Assembly: GCA_016213205.1 (NCBI GenBank)
Contig: JACRAZ010000063.1
Span: forward strand, 62,001-126,000
Length of the DNA: 64,000 nucleotides
Direction of reading: 5' to 3'
Origin: Burkholderiales bacterium
GTDB taxonomy: Bacteria; Pseudomonadota; Gammaproteobacteria; Burkholderiales; Burkholderiaceae_C
In this document: one piece after another, positions 55,577 through 63,813 of the stretch
Numbering within the stretch: position 1 is the stretch's first letter
Layout: every line of letters begins with the position of its first letter
Notes under the pieces: model-generated
The model's input: the letters and a program-made list of their open reading frames with translations, nothing else
What the model was told of the DNA's origin: nothing
Database searches by the model: none
Program-made: the position numbers and the translations under genes

Positions 55577-57223
55577 TCAGAACCCGGCCGCGGCCGCCAG
55601 GGCCAGGAAGTCGGCCAGCGCGCCCACGTCCAGCAGGTTCCAGTCGCGCCCGTTGTGCAGCACCACGCGGGTGCCGTCGGTGCCCAGGTAGGTGCCGGTG
55701 CTGGCGTAGTAGCGGTACACGTAGGGCGCCTGGCTGCCGGCGGACGCGCCTTTTGGAAAGTAGCTGGGGTAGGTGGCCTCGGCCCAGTTCATCACCCGGT
55801 CGGCCGCACTGGCGCTGGCGCCCGCCTCGTCGGCGCCGATGTCCACCGGCGCGTTGCGCACCTGGCGGTCCAGGTCTTCCCGCACCTGGGGCAGCGCAAC
55901 GCCCTTGTCGATGGCCGGGCTGCCGGCCAGCAGGTGCCCGTCGGCGGTGACGCCGATGGTGCCGGTGAGGCTGTTCGCATCGGCCCGCTGGTGGCTCCTC
56001 CACAGTGCGAGGCCCCCGCCATCGGCCAGCGGGCTGCCGGGCCGGTTGTCGAAGAAGCGGCATTCGCCGCTGGTGTTGTGGTACCAATTGAAATCGGTGC
56101 CGGGCGCGCCGCTCAGACCGTACACGCCGGCGGCGCTGATCTCGTTGGCCCAGCGGATGCCCACGCAGTCGCCCCCGCTCTGGATCACCAGGTTGTTGCG
56201 GATCACCGGGTTGACGGTGGGCGGCCGCACCGCCACGGGATCGAAATCCTGCAGCGTGACGCCGAAGTAGATCGCGGCGTGCCCCGACCGGGCCGCGTTG
56301 ACCACGGTGTTGTGCGCCACCAGCGCGTCCTGCGCCGCGTAGAGCCCGATGCCGGCGTAGCCGGTGTCGCGCACCACGTTGTTCACCACCGTGCCGCGGA
56401 TGCTCTCGTAGTACTGCGGGTTGATCGTGGTGTCGAAGAAATCGGGGCTGGTGTCGAAGCCCACCATGATGCCGCCCACGCCGGTGCGCTCGATGCGGTT
56501 GCGCTGCACCAGCACGTCGGCGGCGCCGCCCTTGAAGTACAGGCCGGTGGTGGCGATGTCGTGGATGTGGTTGTCCTCCACCCGCATGCGGCTGCCGTTG
56601 ACGTTGTCGATGCCTTCGGCGTTCTTGTCGTCCAGCGGCGTGCCCGGCGGGTAGGCCCGGCCGGTGTTGTAGATCTCGCAGCGGCGGATCGTGATGTCGT
56701 CGCTCTTGGGGGTGATCTTGATCGCGTCACGCCCGGTGTCGTGCACCTTGCAGTCTTCGACGATCACGTTCGAAGCGCCCTTGCCGCCGCGGTTGTCGCG
56801 CGCATCCCAGTCGGTCTGGAAGAACAGGCCGTAGAGGTTGCCGCCCATCACTTCCAGCCGCGAGAGCCGGCTGCCCGAGGCGGAAGGATCGATCTGGATG
56901 CACACGCCATCGGGCAGGTTGATCGGGCACGAGATCACGGCCCATTCGCCGGCGTGGGAGCGCAGCGTCAGCGGCACCCGCAGGCGCACCTCGGTCTCGT
57001 GGAAGACGTTGTTGCCGGCCGGGCCGCGCAGTGTCACCGTGTCGCCGGCCTGCACCAGCGCCCGCTCGGGGCTGAGCAGGTGGCCCAGGGTCTTGTAGGG
57101 GCTGGCCAGGCTGCCGTTGCCGGTGGCATCGCTGCCCGCCGGCGAGACGAACCACTCGGCGGCGCCGGCCAGCAGCGAGACGCCCAGCAGCCCCAGGCCG
57201 GCGATGCATTGACAGGCTTTCAT
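55577..57223 (-). CDS. Secreted parallel beta-helix protein with choice-of-anchor Q and shared C-terminal domain
   Basis: The protein has 548 residues with a signal peptide at 1-21 (CIAGLGLLGVSLLAGAA). A right-handed beta-helix of polysaccharide-lyase type covers about 30-380, starting FVSPAGSDATGNGSLASPYK and with many Asn-rich rungs (NVIVEDCKVHDTGRDAIKIT, RRCEIYNTGRAY). A choice-of-anchor Q-like segment follows near 430-465 (GSPAIDKGVALPQVREDLDR, DIGADEAG). The last 75 residues repeat the subtilase tail: DRVMNWAEATYPSYF, APYVYRYYASTGTYLG, RVVLHNGRDWNLLDVGALAD. A carbohydrate ligand or substrate is likely (family knowledge). Confidence 0.85.
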   Translation of the reverse strand: MKACQCIAGLGLLGVSLLAGAAEWFVSPAGSDATGNGSLASPYKTLGHLLSPERALVQAGDTVTLRGPAGNNVFHETEVRLRVPLTLRSHAGEWAVISCPINLPDGVCIQIDPSASGSRLSRLEVMGGNLYGLFFQTDWDARDNRGGKGASNVIVEDCKVHDTGRDAIKITPKSDDITIRRCEIYNTGRAYPPGTPLDDKNAEGIDNVNGSRMRVEDNHIHDIATTGLYFKGGAADVLVQRNRIERTGVGGIMVGFDTSPDFFDTTINPQYYESIRGTVVNNVVRDTGYAGIGLYAAQDALVAHNTVVNAARSGHAAIYFGVTLQDFDPVAVRPPTVNPVIRNNLVIQSGGDCVGIRWANEISAAGVYGLSGAPGTDFNWYHNTSGECRFFDNRPGSPLADGGGLALWRSHQRADANSLTGTIGVTADGHLLAGSPAIDKGVALPQVREDLDRQVRNAPVDIGADEAGASASAADRVMNWAEATYPSYFPKGASAGSQAPYVYRYYASTGTYLGTDGTRVVLHNGRDWNLLDVGALADFLALAAAAGF

Positions 57224-57233
57224 GTCACTCCCT

Positions 57234-58196
57234 TCACGCCATGCCCAACAGCAGGCGCTCGAACTCTGCGTGATCGTTGACGGTGCGCACAGCGTCGTAG
57301 GTCACCTGGGCCTGCGGGAAGCGGTGGCGCAGCAGGTTGAGCCACTGCTTCACCCGCCCGGCCCGGTGCCGGGGTGCCACATGGTGGGCGATCAGGTGCC
57401 AGTAGTGCGCCAGCAGCGGTGCCAGCACCGGCCAGCCCACCGGAGCCGGTGCCGCCCCGCCCGCTGGCAAGGCTGGCGCCTGCGCGGCCCGGATCGCCAG
57501 CGCCAGGCCGGGGTCGGCCACCATGCCGCGGCCCAGCATCAGCGCCTGGCAGCCCGAGACCTCGCGGCAACGCAAGGCGTCGGCCACGCTCCAGATCTCG
57601 CCATTGGCCACCACCGGCACCGCCACGGCCGCGCGGATGGTGGCGATGTGTTCCCAGTACGCCGGCGGGCGGTAGCCATGCTGCTTGGTGCGGGCGTGCA
57701 CCACCAGTTCATCGGCCCCGGCGTCGGCGATGGCCTGCGCGCACTCGAGCATGCGCAAGGCATCCTGGTTGCCCAGCCGCATCTTGGCCGACACCGGCAT
57801 CGGCGCCGGCACGGCGCGCCGCACCGCGGCCACGATGGCATGCACCAGTTCGGGCTCATCCAGCAGCACCGCGCCGCCGCGGTGGCGGTTCACCGTCTTG
57901 GCCGGGCAGCCGAAGTTGAGGTCGATGCCCGCGGGGGCCAGCCGCGCCAGTGCGGCCGCGTTGTCGGCCAGCACCGCCGGATCGGAGCCCAGCAACTGCG
58001 CGCGCACCGGCACGCCGGCGGGCGTGCGGCTGCCGTGGTTCAGCTCGGGCATCACGCGGGTGAACACGCGATCGGGCAGCACCCGGTCGGTGACGCGGAT
58101 GAACTCGGTCACGCAACGGTCGATGCCGCCCACGCGGGTGAGCACGTCGCGCAGGCTGAAATCGAGCAGCCCTTCCATCGGCGCCAGCAGGATCAT
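57234..58196 (-). CDS. dusC: tRNA-dihydrouridine(16) synthase DusC
   Basis: DusC reduces U16 of tRNA with FMN and NADPH. The protein has 320 residues. The start is LLAPMEGLLDFSLRDVLTR, followed by the catalytic C97 in DLNFGCPAKTVNRHRGGAVL. FMN-site blocks read VSAKMRLGNQD, ELVVHARTKQHGY, VVANGEIW and LMLGRGMVADP. The long C-terminal part and the LLDF start are more like DusC than DusA or DusB. The start codon at 58196 lies exactly 11 nt downstream of a copy of the 66-bp dispersed repeat. Confidence 0.92.
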   Translation of the reverse strand: MILLAPMEGLLDFSLRDVLTRVGGIDRCVTEFIRVTDRVLPDRVFTRVMPELNHGSRTPAGVPVRAQLLGSDPAVLADNAAALARLAPAGIDLNFGCPAKTVNRHRGGAVLLDEPELVHAIVAAVRRAVPAPMPVSAKMRLGNQDALRMLECAQAIADAGADELVVHARTKQHGYRPPAYWEHIATIRAAVAVPVVANGEIWSVADALRCREVSGCQALMLGRGMVADPGLALAIRAAQAPALPAGGAAPAPVGWPVLAPLLAHYWHLIAHHVAPRHRAGRVKQWLNLLRHRFPQAQVTYDAVRTVNDHAEFERLLLGMA

Positions 58197-58207
58197 CGGG
58201 ATTGCCT

Positions 58208-58273
58208 GGCCGTTCCGAAGGTCCTGAACATCCCCACGGGGGGCTGCGAGCGAAGCGAGCTGGGGGGCACCAT
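58208..58273 (-). repeat. Dispersed 66-bp repeat, copy B (5' leader of dusC)
   Basis: This copy equals 571-636 at 58 of 66 positions without gaps. The hairpin core is TCCCC-AC-GGGG here and CCCC-TTT-GGGG there. On the minus strand it ends 11 nt before the dusC ATG, the same distance as copy A from imuA. It fills most of the 105-bp gap between divergent dusC and the DUF1415 gene. Confidence 0.85.
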
Positions 58274-58301
58274 CGGCACAGAGTGTAGGCAGAATGCCGG
58301 C

Positions 58302-58913
58302 ATGCACCGCGACCACGTCATCGCCGAAACCCGCGCCTGGCTCGAACGGGCCGTGATCGGGCTGAACCTGTGCCCGTTTGCCAAGGCCGTGCACGTGAAG
58401 CAGCAGGTGCGCTACGTGGTCAGCGAGGCCACCCACATCGAGGCCCTGCAATTGCAGCTGGCCGAAGAGCTGCAGTGGCTGGCCGCGGCCGACCCGGCGC
58501 ACGTGGACACCACCTTGCTGATCCACCCGCTGCTGCTGCAGGACTTCGACGAATTCAACCAGTTCACCGGCGTGGCCGAGGAAACACTGGACGCGCTGGG
58601 CCTCGACGGCGTGCTGCAGGTGGCCAGCTTCCACCCGCAGTTCCAGTTTGCCGGCACCCGGCCGGACGACATCGAGAACGCCACCAACCGCGCGCCCTTC
58701 CCCACGCTGCACCTGCTGCGCGAGGACAGCCTGGACCGGGCCGTGGAGTCCTTCCCGCAGCCCGAGGCGATCTACGAGGCCAACATCGCGACGATGCAGC
58801 GCCTGGGCGCCCAGGGCTGGGCCACCCTGCAGCAGCAATGCCGCGACGACGCGCTGGCGGCCGCGCCGGCGCCACCGCCAGACGATGCCTCATCGGCCGG
58901 CCCCGCGCGTTAG
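58302..58913 (+). CDS. DUF1415 family protein
   Basis: The protein has 203 residues. Family hallmarks are visible: WLERAVIGLNLCPFAKAVH near the start, TTLLIHPLLLQDFDEFNQF, and VLQVASFHPQFQFAGT followed by the NRAPFPTLHLLREDS block. The invariant Cys, His and Asp/Glu residues suggest an enzyme, but no activity is known to me. The C-terminal 25 residues are Ala/Pro-rich and unconserved. The gene is divergent from dusC. Confidence 0.88.
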   Translation: MHRDHVIAETRAWLERAVIGLNLCPFAKAVHVKQQVRYVVSEATHIEALQLQLAEELQWLAAADPAHVDTTLLIHPLLLQDFDEFNQFTGVAEETLDALGLDGVLQVASFHPQFQFAGTRPDDIENATNRAPFPTLHLLREDSLDRAVESFPQPEAIYEANIATMQRLGAQGWATLQQQCRDDALAAAPAPPPDDASSAGPAR

Positions 58914-58985
58914 CGCGGCCGCCGCGCTGGCCGGCGCCGGTGTGTGCCACTGGCAGCGAAACGTCCCCTTGCCTCCTGACCCGAC

Positions 58986-60446
58986 TTGACCTCCGCAGAT
59001 TCCACGCCGCCATCGCCGGTTCCGCTCGTCGTCGATCTCGACGGCACGCTCACGCGCACCGACCTGCTGGCCGAGACCGCCAGCCGCTTCCTGCTGGATC
59101 GGCCGCTGCATGCGCTCAAGCTCGTGGCCTGGCTGTCCGAGGGCCGCAGCCGCCTGAAGCGCCACCTGGCCGAGGCCACGCGCATCGATGCGTCGGTACT
59201 GCCGTACAACGAAAGCCTGCTGGCCTGGCTGCGCGCCGAGAAGGCCAAGGGCCGGCGCCTCGTGCTGGCCACTGCCAGCCACCGCAGCCTGGCCGACCAG
59301 GTGGCGGCCCACCTGGGCCTGTTCGACGAAGTGCTGGCCAGCGAAGACGGCCTCAACCTGAAATCCCGCGCCAAGCGCGATGCGCTGGTGGCCCGCTACG
59401 GTGAACACGGCTTCGACTACGTGGGCAACGACTGGCCCGACCTGGCCGTGTGGGCCGCCGCCGCGCAGGCCCACATCGTCGGTGGCTCGCCCCGCCTGCT
59501 GGCCGCCGTGCGCGCGCAGGGGCGCCTCGGCCGGCAGTTCGACGACGGCCGGCCCGCGCCGGGCCTGGCGCTGCTGCGCGCGATGCGGCCGCACCAGTGG
59601 CTGAAGAACCTGCTGATCCTGATCCCCTTGCTGGCCTCGCACCGCTACGGCGCCGGCGGCAGCCTGCTGCAGGTGGTGCTGGCGTTCGTGGTGTTCGGGC
59701 TCACGGCCTCGAGCGTCTACCTGATCAACGACCTGGTGGACGTGGCCGACGACCGGGCCCATGAGCGCAAGCGCCACCGGCCGCTGGCCGCGGGCCACCT
59801 GCCGCTGGCGCACGCCTGGATCGCGTGGCCGGCGCTGCTGGCGCTGGCCGCCGCGGTTTCGGGCCTGTGGATGCCCTGGCGCTTCACCGCCTGCCTGGCG
59901 GTGTACTTCCTGCTCACGGTGGCCTATTCACTGGCGCTCAAGCGCGTGCCGCTGCTGGACGTGATCACGCTGGCCGCGCTGTACACCTTGCGCATCATCG
60001 CGGGCGGCATCGCCATCGGCGTGGCGCTGTCGTTCTGGCTGCTGTCGTTCTCGATGTTCCTGTTCCTGAGCCTGGCCTTCATCAAGCGCTACAGCGAACT
60101 GCTGGCCGCGCTGGACAGCGGCCACTCCGGCGCCCTGCGCGGCCGGGGTTACGGCCCGCAGGACCTGGCCCTGGTGTCCAGCCTGGGCGGCGCGGCGGGA
60201 TACCTGTCGGTGCTGGTGCTGGCGCTGTACATCCAGGACAGCCACACCGCGGCGCTGTATGCCCAGCCCAAGTTCATCTGGCTGGCCTGCCCGCTGCTGC
60301 TGTACTGGATCTCGCGCGCCTGGCTGGTGGCCCACCGCGGCCAGATGCACGACGACCCGGTGGTGTTTGCGCTGAAGGACCGCACGAGCTGGGTCGTCGT
60401 CACCTTGTTCCTGCTGGCCTTCGTGCTGGCCAAGGTGGCGGTGTGA
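58986..60446 (+). CDS. HAD phosphatase-UbiA prenyltransferase fusion (DPPR synthase-like)
   Basis: The protein has 486 residues. The TTG at 58986 is the only possible start: an in-frame TGA lies three codons upstream and the essential HAD motif DLDGTLTRTD begins at residue 17. The HAD domain spans to about 185 (ATASHRS motif II, GNDWPD motif IV). From about 195 follows a UbiA domain with RPHQWLKNLLILIPL and the Asp-rich site NDLVDVADDRAHERKRHRP (248-266). Such UbiA proteins transfer phosphoribosyl-diphosphate onto polyprenyl phosphate, and the HAD part could remove the 5-phosphate. Both steps occur in mycobacterial arabinose-donor synthesis. It starts the four-gene operon. Confidence 0.87.
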   Translation: MTSADSTPPSPVPLVVDLDGTLTRTDLLAETASRFLLDRPLHALKLVAWLSEGRSRLKRHLAEATRIDASVLPYNESLLAWLRAEKAKGRRLVLATASHRSLADQVAAHLGLFDEVLASEDGLNLKSRAKRDALVARYGEHGFDYVGNDWPDLAVWAAAAQAHIVGGSPRLLAAVRAQGRLGRQFDDGRPAPGLALLRAMRPHQWLKNLLILIPLLASHRYGAGGSLLQVVLAFVVFGLTASSVYLINDLVDVADDRAHERKRHRPLAAGHLPLAHAWIAWPALLALAAAVSGLWMPWRFTACLAVYFLLTVAYSLALKRVPLLDVITLAALYTLRIIAGGIAIGVALSFWLLSFSMFLFLSLAFIKRYSELLAALDSGHSGALRGRGYGPQDLALVSSLGGAAGYLSVLVLALYIQDSHTAALYAQPKFIWLACPLLLYWISRAWLVAHRGQMHDDPVVFALKDRTSWVVVTLFLLAFVLAKVAV

Positions 60447-60868
60447 AGCAGGCGGCCCGCATCGCGCTGCTCTACGCGGTGGTGTCGGCCATCGCCACGG
60501 CGGCCAACATCGGCTGCCAGGCGCTGGTGATCTGGGCCTACCAGGGCCCGCACGCGGTGCCGCTGTCGGTGCTGGCGGGCACGGCCACCGGGCTGCCGAT
60601 CAAGTACGTGCTGGAAAAGCGCCACATCTTCGGCTTCGAGGCCGAGAGCCTGGCGCACGACGGGCGGCTGTTCTTCGTCTACACCTTCTTCGGCGTGTTC
60701 ACCACGGCGCTGTTCTGGGGCATCGAGTTCGCGTTCCACCTGGCCTTCGGCACCGACGCCATGCGCTACCTGGGGGGCGCGATCGGGCTCACGGTGGGCG
60801 CCATCGTGAAGTACCAGCTCGACAAGCGCTACGTGTTCACCCGCCGCCTGCCGGCCGGAGCGATGTGA
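60443..60868 (+). CDS. GtrA-family membrane protein
   Basis: The protein has 141 residues and a GTG start at 60443, in a 4-bp overlap with the preceding gene. Four membrane helices with the GtrA pattern are visible (RIALLYAVVSAIATAANIG, GTATGLPIKYVLEKRHIF, FVYTFFGVFTTALFWGIEF, GAIGLTVGAIVKYQLDKRYV). GtrA proteins are linked to translocation of polyprenyl-linked sugars or to recruitment of enzymes. Rv3789, next to dprE1 in mycobacteria, belongs to this family, which fits the position here. Confidence 0.88.
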   Translation: MKQAARIALLYAVVSAIATAANIGCQALVIWAYQGPHAVPLSVLAGTATGLPIKYVLEKRHIFGFEAESLAHDGRLFFVYTFFGVFTTALFWGIEFAFHLAFGTDAMRYLGGAIGLTVGAIVKYQLDKRYVFTRRLPAGAM

Positions 60869-62169
60869 TGGAACTGCACGGCTGGGGCCGCTACCCACGG
60901 CTGGAGGCCCAGGTGGCGCGGCCGCGGGCCGCGGCCGACTGTGCCGGCCTGCTGGCCGGCCCGGGCCCGCTGATCGCACGCGGCCTGGGCCGCAGCTATG
61001 GCGACAGCGCCCTGGCAGCCCAGGTGCTGTCCACCGCCTCGCTGGACCACTTCCAGGCCTTCGATCCGGCCACCGGCGTGCTGCGCTGCGAGGCCGGCGT
61101 GTCGCTGGCCGACATCCTGCGCTGCTTCGTGCCGCGCGGCTGGTTCCTGCCGGTGACCCCGGGCACGCGCTTCGTCACGGTGGGCGGCGCCATCGCGAGC
61201 GACGTGCACGGCAAGAACCACCACCTGGACGGCACCTTCGCCAACCATGTGCGCAGCCTGGTGCTGCTGCTGGGCAACGGCGAATGCGTCACCGCCTCGC
61301 CGGGTGAGAACGCCGAGCTGTTCCACGCCACCTGCGGCGGCATGGGGCTGACAGGCATCATCCTCGGCGCCGAGATCCAGCTGCAGGCCATCCGCAGCAG
61401 CGAGATCGTCGAGACCACCCTGCGCTGCCCGGACCTGGGCTCCGTGCTCCAGGCCTTCGACACCCATGCACGCGCCCGCTACTCGGTGGCCTGGATCGAT
61501 TGCCTGGCCCGCGGCGCGCGCCTGGGCCGCTCACTTCTGATGCTGGGCGACCATGCGCAGGAGGGCCCGCTCGGCCTGCAGCCCGGCGCTCCCCTGCCGG
61601 TGCCCGTGGACCTGCCTGCCGGGCTGCTGAACCGCAGCACGATGCGGGCCTTCAATGCGCTGTACTACCGGCGGGTGCGGCAGGCCCGAAGCACCCGCCG
61701 CATCCCCTTCGAGCCCTTCTTCTACCCGCTGGATGCGCTGGCGAACTGGAACCGCCTGTACGGCAGGCCCGGCTTCGTGCAGTACCAGTTCGTGCTGCCC
61801 CGCTCGGCCGGCCTGGCCGGCCTGCGCGAGGTGCTGGAGCGCATCGCCGCCTCCGGCCGCGGCTCCTTCCTGGCGGTGCTGAAGGTGTTCGGCCCCGCGA
61901 ACCGCAACCTGCTGTCCTTTCCGACCGAGGGCTACACCCTCGCGCTGGATTTCAAGGCCGAGCCGGCGGTGTTCGAACTGCTCGACACCCTGGACCGCAG
62001 CGTGCTGCAGCACGGCGGCCGCCTCTACCTGACCAAGGACGCCCGCATGAGCGAAGCCACCTTCAAGGCCGGCTACCCGCAATGGCAGGCGTTCGAGGAC
62101 GTGCGTGCGCGCTGGTTCGCGCACGGGCGTTTCGCCTCCGCCCAATCCCGCCGGCTCGGACTGTCATGA
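60868..62169 (+). CDS. dprE1: DprE1-like FAD oxidase (polyprenyl-phosphoryl-ribose 2'-epimerase subunit)
   Basis: The protein has 433 residues from the ATG at 60868 (GTG at 60865 also possible), with a one-base TGATG overlap. It has a VAO-type FAD domain: LIARGLGRSYGDSAL, then TPGTRFVTVGGAIASDVHGK followed by NHH, the hallmark of the DprE1 group. GTFANHVRSLVLLLG and GGMGLTGIILGAEIQL follow. The C-terminal substrate domain includes PFFYPLDALANWNRLYG and QYQFVLPRS. Known DprE1 oxidises the 2'-OH of decaprenyl-phosphoryl-ribose. DprE2 reduces the keto product, and its gene follows with a 4-bp overlap. Confidence 0.87.
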   Translation: MELHGWGRYPRLEAQVARPRAAADCAGLLAGPGPLIARGLGRSYGDSALAAQVLSTASLDHFQAFDPATGVLRCEAGVSLADILRCFVPRGWFLPVTPGTRFVTVGGAIASDVHGKNHHLDGTFANHVRSLVLLLGNGECVTASPGENAELFHATCGGMGLTGIILGAEIQLQAIRSSEIVETTLRCPDLGSVLQAFDTHARARYSVAWIDCLARGARLGRSLLMLGDHAQEGPLGLQPGAPLPVPVDLPAGLLNRSTMRAFNALYYRRVRQARSTRRIPFEPFFYPLDALANWNRLYGRPGFVQYQFVLPRSAGLAGLREVLERIAASGRGSFLAVLKVFGPANRNLLSFPTEGYTLALDFKAEPAVFELLDTLDRSVLQHGGRLYLTKDARMSEATFKAGYPQWQAFEDVRARWFAHGRFASAQSRRLGLS

Positions 62170-62912
62170 CCCCCCTGAAGATCCTGATCATCGGCGCCAC
62201 CTCCGCCATTGCCGAGGCGACCGCCCGCCGCTGGGCCGCGCAGGGCCATGCGCTTTGCCTGCTGGGCCGCCATGCACAACGGCTGCAGACCCTGGCCGAC
62301 GACCTGAAGGTGCGCGGCGCGGCCGCCGCCCATTGCGCGGTGCTGGACGTGAACGACTTCGCCGCCCACGCCGGCGTGCTGGAGGCCGCCACGAGCGCAC
62401 TGCAGGGGCTGGACCTGGTGCTCATCGCCCACGGCACGCTGGGCGACCAGAAGGCCTGCGAACGCGACGTGGCCGCCACGCTGCAGGAGCTGAACACCAA
62501 CGCGCTGAGCGTCATCGCGCTGCTCACGCTGCTGGCCAACCGCTTCGAGGCCCAGCGCAGCGGCAGCATCGCGGTGATCGGCTCGGTGGCGGGCGACCGT
62601 GGGCGCCAGTCCAACTACGTGTACGGCACGGCCAAGGGCGCGCTCGGGCTGTTCCTGCAGGGCCTGCGCAACCGCCTGCAGCCGGCCGGCGTGCAGGTGC
62701 TGACCATCAAGCCCGGATTCGTGGACACGCCGATGACCGCGGCCTTCGACAAGAAGGGCCCGCTCTGGGCCACGCCCGATGCCGTTGCGCGTGACATCGT
62801 GAGCGCCATCGAGCGCCGCCGCGACGTGCTGTACACGCCCTGGTTCTGGCGCGGCATCATGATGATCATCCGGCTGATCCCCGAACGCGTGTTCAAGCGC
62901 CTGCGGCTGTGA
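62166..62912 (+). CDS. dprE2: DprE2-like short-chain reductase
   Basis: The protein has 248 residues of the short-chain dehydrogenase fold. The cofactor motif is GATSAIAEATARRW at 10-23; the acidic and helical positions fit NAD(P)H binding. NTNALS lies at 110-115. Catalytic residues are S140, Y153 and K157 in IGSVAGDRGRQSNYVYGTAK. The C-terminal hydrophobic end (MMIIRLIPERVFKRL) is typical of DprE2. It should reduce the 2'-keto intermediate to the arabinose form. The stop at 62912 is 28 bases from a hairpin used by the convergent gene. Confidence 0.87.
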   Translation: MTPLKILIIGATSAIAEATARRWAAQGHALCLLGRHAQRLQTLADDLKVRGAAAAHCAVLDVNDFAAHAGVLEAATSALQGLDLVLIAHGTLGDQKACERDVAATLQELNTNALSVIALLTLLANRFEAQRSGSIAVIGSVAGDRGRQSNYVYGTAKGALGLFLQGLRNRLQPAGVQVLTIKPGFVDTPMTAAFDKKGPLWATPDAVARDIVSAIERRRDVLYTPWFWRGIMMIIRLIPERVFKRLRL

Positions 62913-62940
62913 GCGGCCGGCCCGCGCCGCGGGCGGCATG

Positions 62941-62964
62941 AAAAAAGGGCGGCCGAGGCCGCCC
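62941..62964 (-). terminator. Intrinsic terminator of the PEP-CTERM gene
   Basis: On the minus strand GGGCGGCC-TC-GGCCGCCC (62964-62947) is an 8-bp perfect stem followed immediately by six T residues (62946-62941). It is 28 bases after the PEP-CTERM stop codon. On the plus strand the A-tract precedes the stem, so it does not serve the dprE2 side. Confidence 0.9.
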
Positions 62965-62992
62965 TGGTGTCTGCCGTCGAGCGGCGGCCGGA

Positions 62993-63634
62993 TCAGCCGG
63001 CGCGGCGGCGCTGCGCGCCTGCCAGGCCCAGCAGGGCCAGACCGGCCAGCGCCAGGCTGGCGGGTTCGGGCACCTCGGTGGCATGGAAGCCCTGCAGCAG
63101 GTTCAGCACGCCCGAGGTGCTGGATGCCATGGTGCCGAAGGTCAGCGCGAACTGCCCGCCCTGCTCCCAGCTCAGCACTTCCACCTCATAGGTGCCGGCG
63201 GCCAGCGCGTACACGGCCGAGGTGGTGAGCACCGGCGAGGTGTTGCTGTCGAAGTTGATGACGTTCTCGCCACCGATGATGACCCGCAGGCCATCGTCGT
63301 GCACCGAGCCGAACTGGTAGTTGCCGGCGGCCAGCGTGATGTAGCCGGTGATGCGCACCGCGAACACCGGATCGCCACCCGCGAACGGCACCTGCGCGTC
63401 GCCCAGGTTGATGGTGTTCAGGTACTGCGTGGCATCAATGCCGGTGGCCAGCGTGGCCAGTGCCTCGGCAATGGTGTCGGGCTTGTTGGCCAGATCGGTC
63501 TGGGCCCACTCGAGCTTGAAGCCGTTGGTCAGGGGCGGCGGCGAGACCACGGCCACCGGTGCCGCGGCCACGGATGCGGCAAAACCCAGGCCGCCCACCA
63601 GCGCGGCCAGCGAGGGCAACTTGTATCCAGTCAT
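62993..63634 (-). CDS. PEP-CTERM-anchored exported protein
   Basis: The protein has 213 residues. A signal peptide ends near residue 24 (LGFAASVAAAPV). The C-terminus is a complete PEP-CTERM tag: VPEPASLALAGLALLGLAGA then QRRRAG, the signal for exosortase processing. The centre resembles a PA14-like sensing domain (GYITLAAGNYQFGSVHDDG, LRVIIGGENVINFDSN). GGAGGA lies upstream of the ATG at 63634. The exosortase and its EPS cluster are not in view, but the polyprenyl-sugar operon next to it is suggestive. Confidence 0.9.
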   Translation of the reverse strand: MTGYKLPSLAALVGGLGFAASVAAAPVAVVSPPPLTNGFKLEWAQTDLANKPDTIAEALATLATGIDATQYLNTINLGDAQVPFAGGDPVFAVRITGYITLAAGNYQFGSVHDDGLRVIIGGENVINFDSNTSPVLTTSAVYALAAGTYEVEVLSWEQGGQFALTFGTMASSTSGVLNLLQGFHATEVPEPASLALAGLALLGLAGAQRRRAG

Positions 63635-63718
63635 GTCGAACTCCTCCGAAGTAAACGAGCCAGCGCGGGATAGCAAGAACCGTGCAATGCGCACCAAAGC
63701 AGCATCAAGCTGTTGATT

Positions 63719-63751
63719 CAAAACAAGAAAACCGCACAACTGCAGTGCGGA
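63719..63751 (-). terminator. Intrinsic terminator downstream of minE
   Basis: On the minus strand CCGCAC (63751-63746), loop TGCAGTT, then GTGCGG (63738-63733) and a T-rich tail TTTTCTTGTTTT make a clear Rho-independent terminator, 63 bases after the minE stop. A TTGACA-17-TATTTC pair reads toward it from about 63778, but transcripts from there would meet the hairpin, so that is not called as a promoter. Confidence 0.8.
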
Positions 63752-63813
63752 AATAGCGCTGTCAACCGGAGGTGTCAAGGCTGCCGACACCTCGGCGTAA
63801 CAGACGGCAACGG

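Noticed and set aside
63745-63785. TTGACA-17-TATTTC on the minus strand as promoter of the PEP-CTERM gene
   Set aside because: It lies upstream of the strong terminator hairpin at 63719-63751, so a transcript from it would be stopped; left as unproven.
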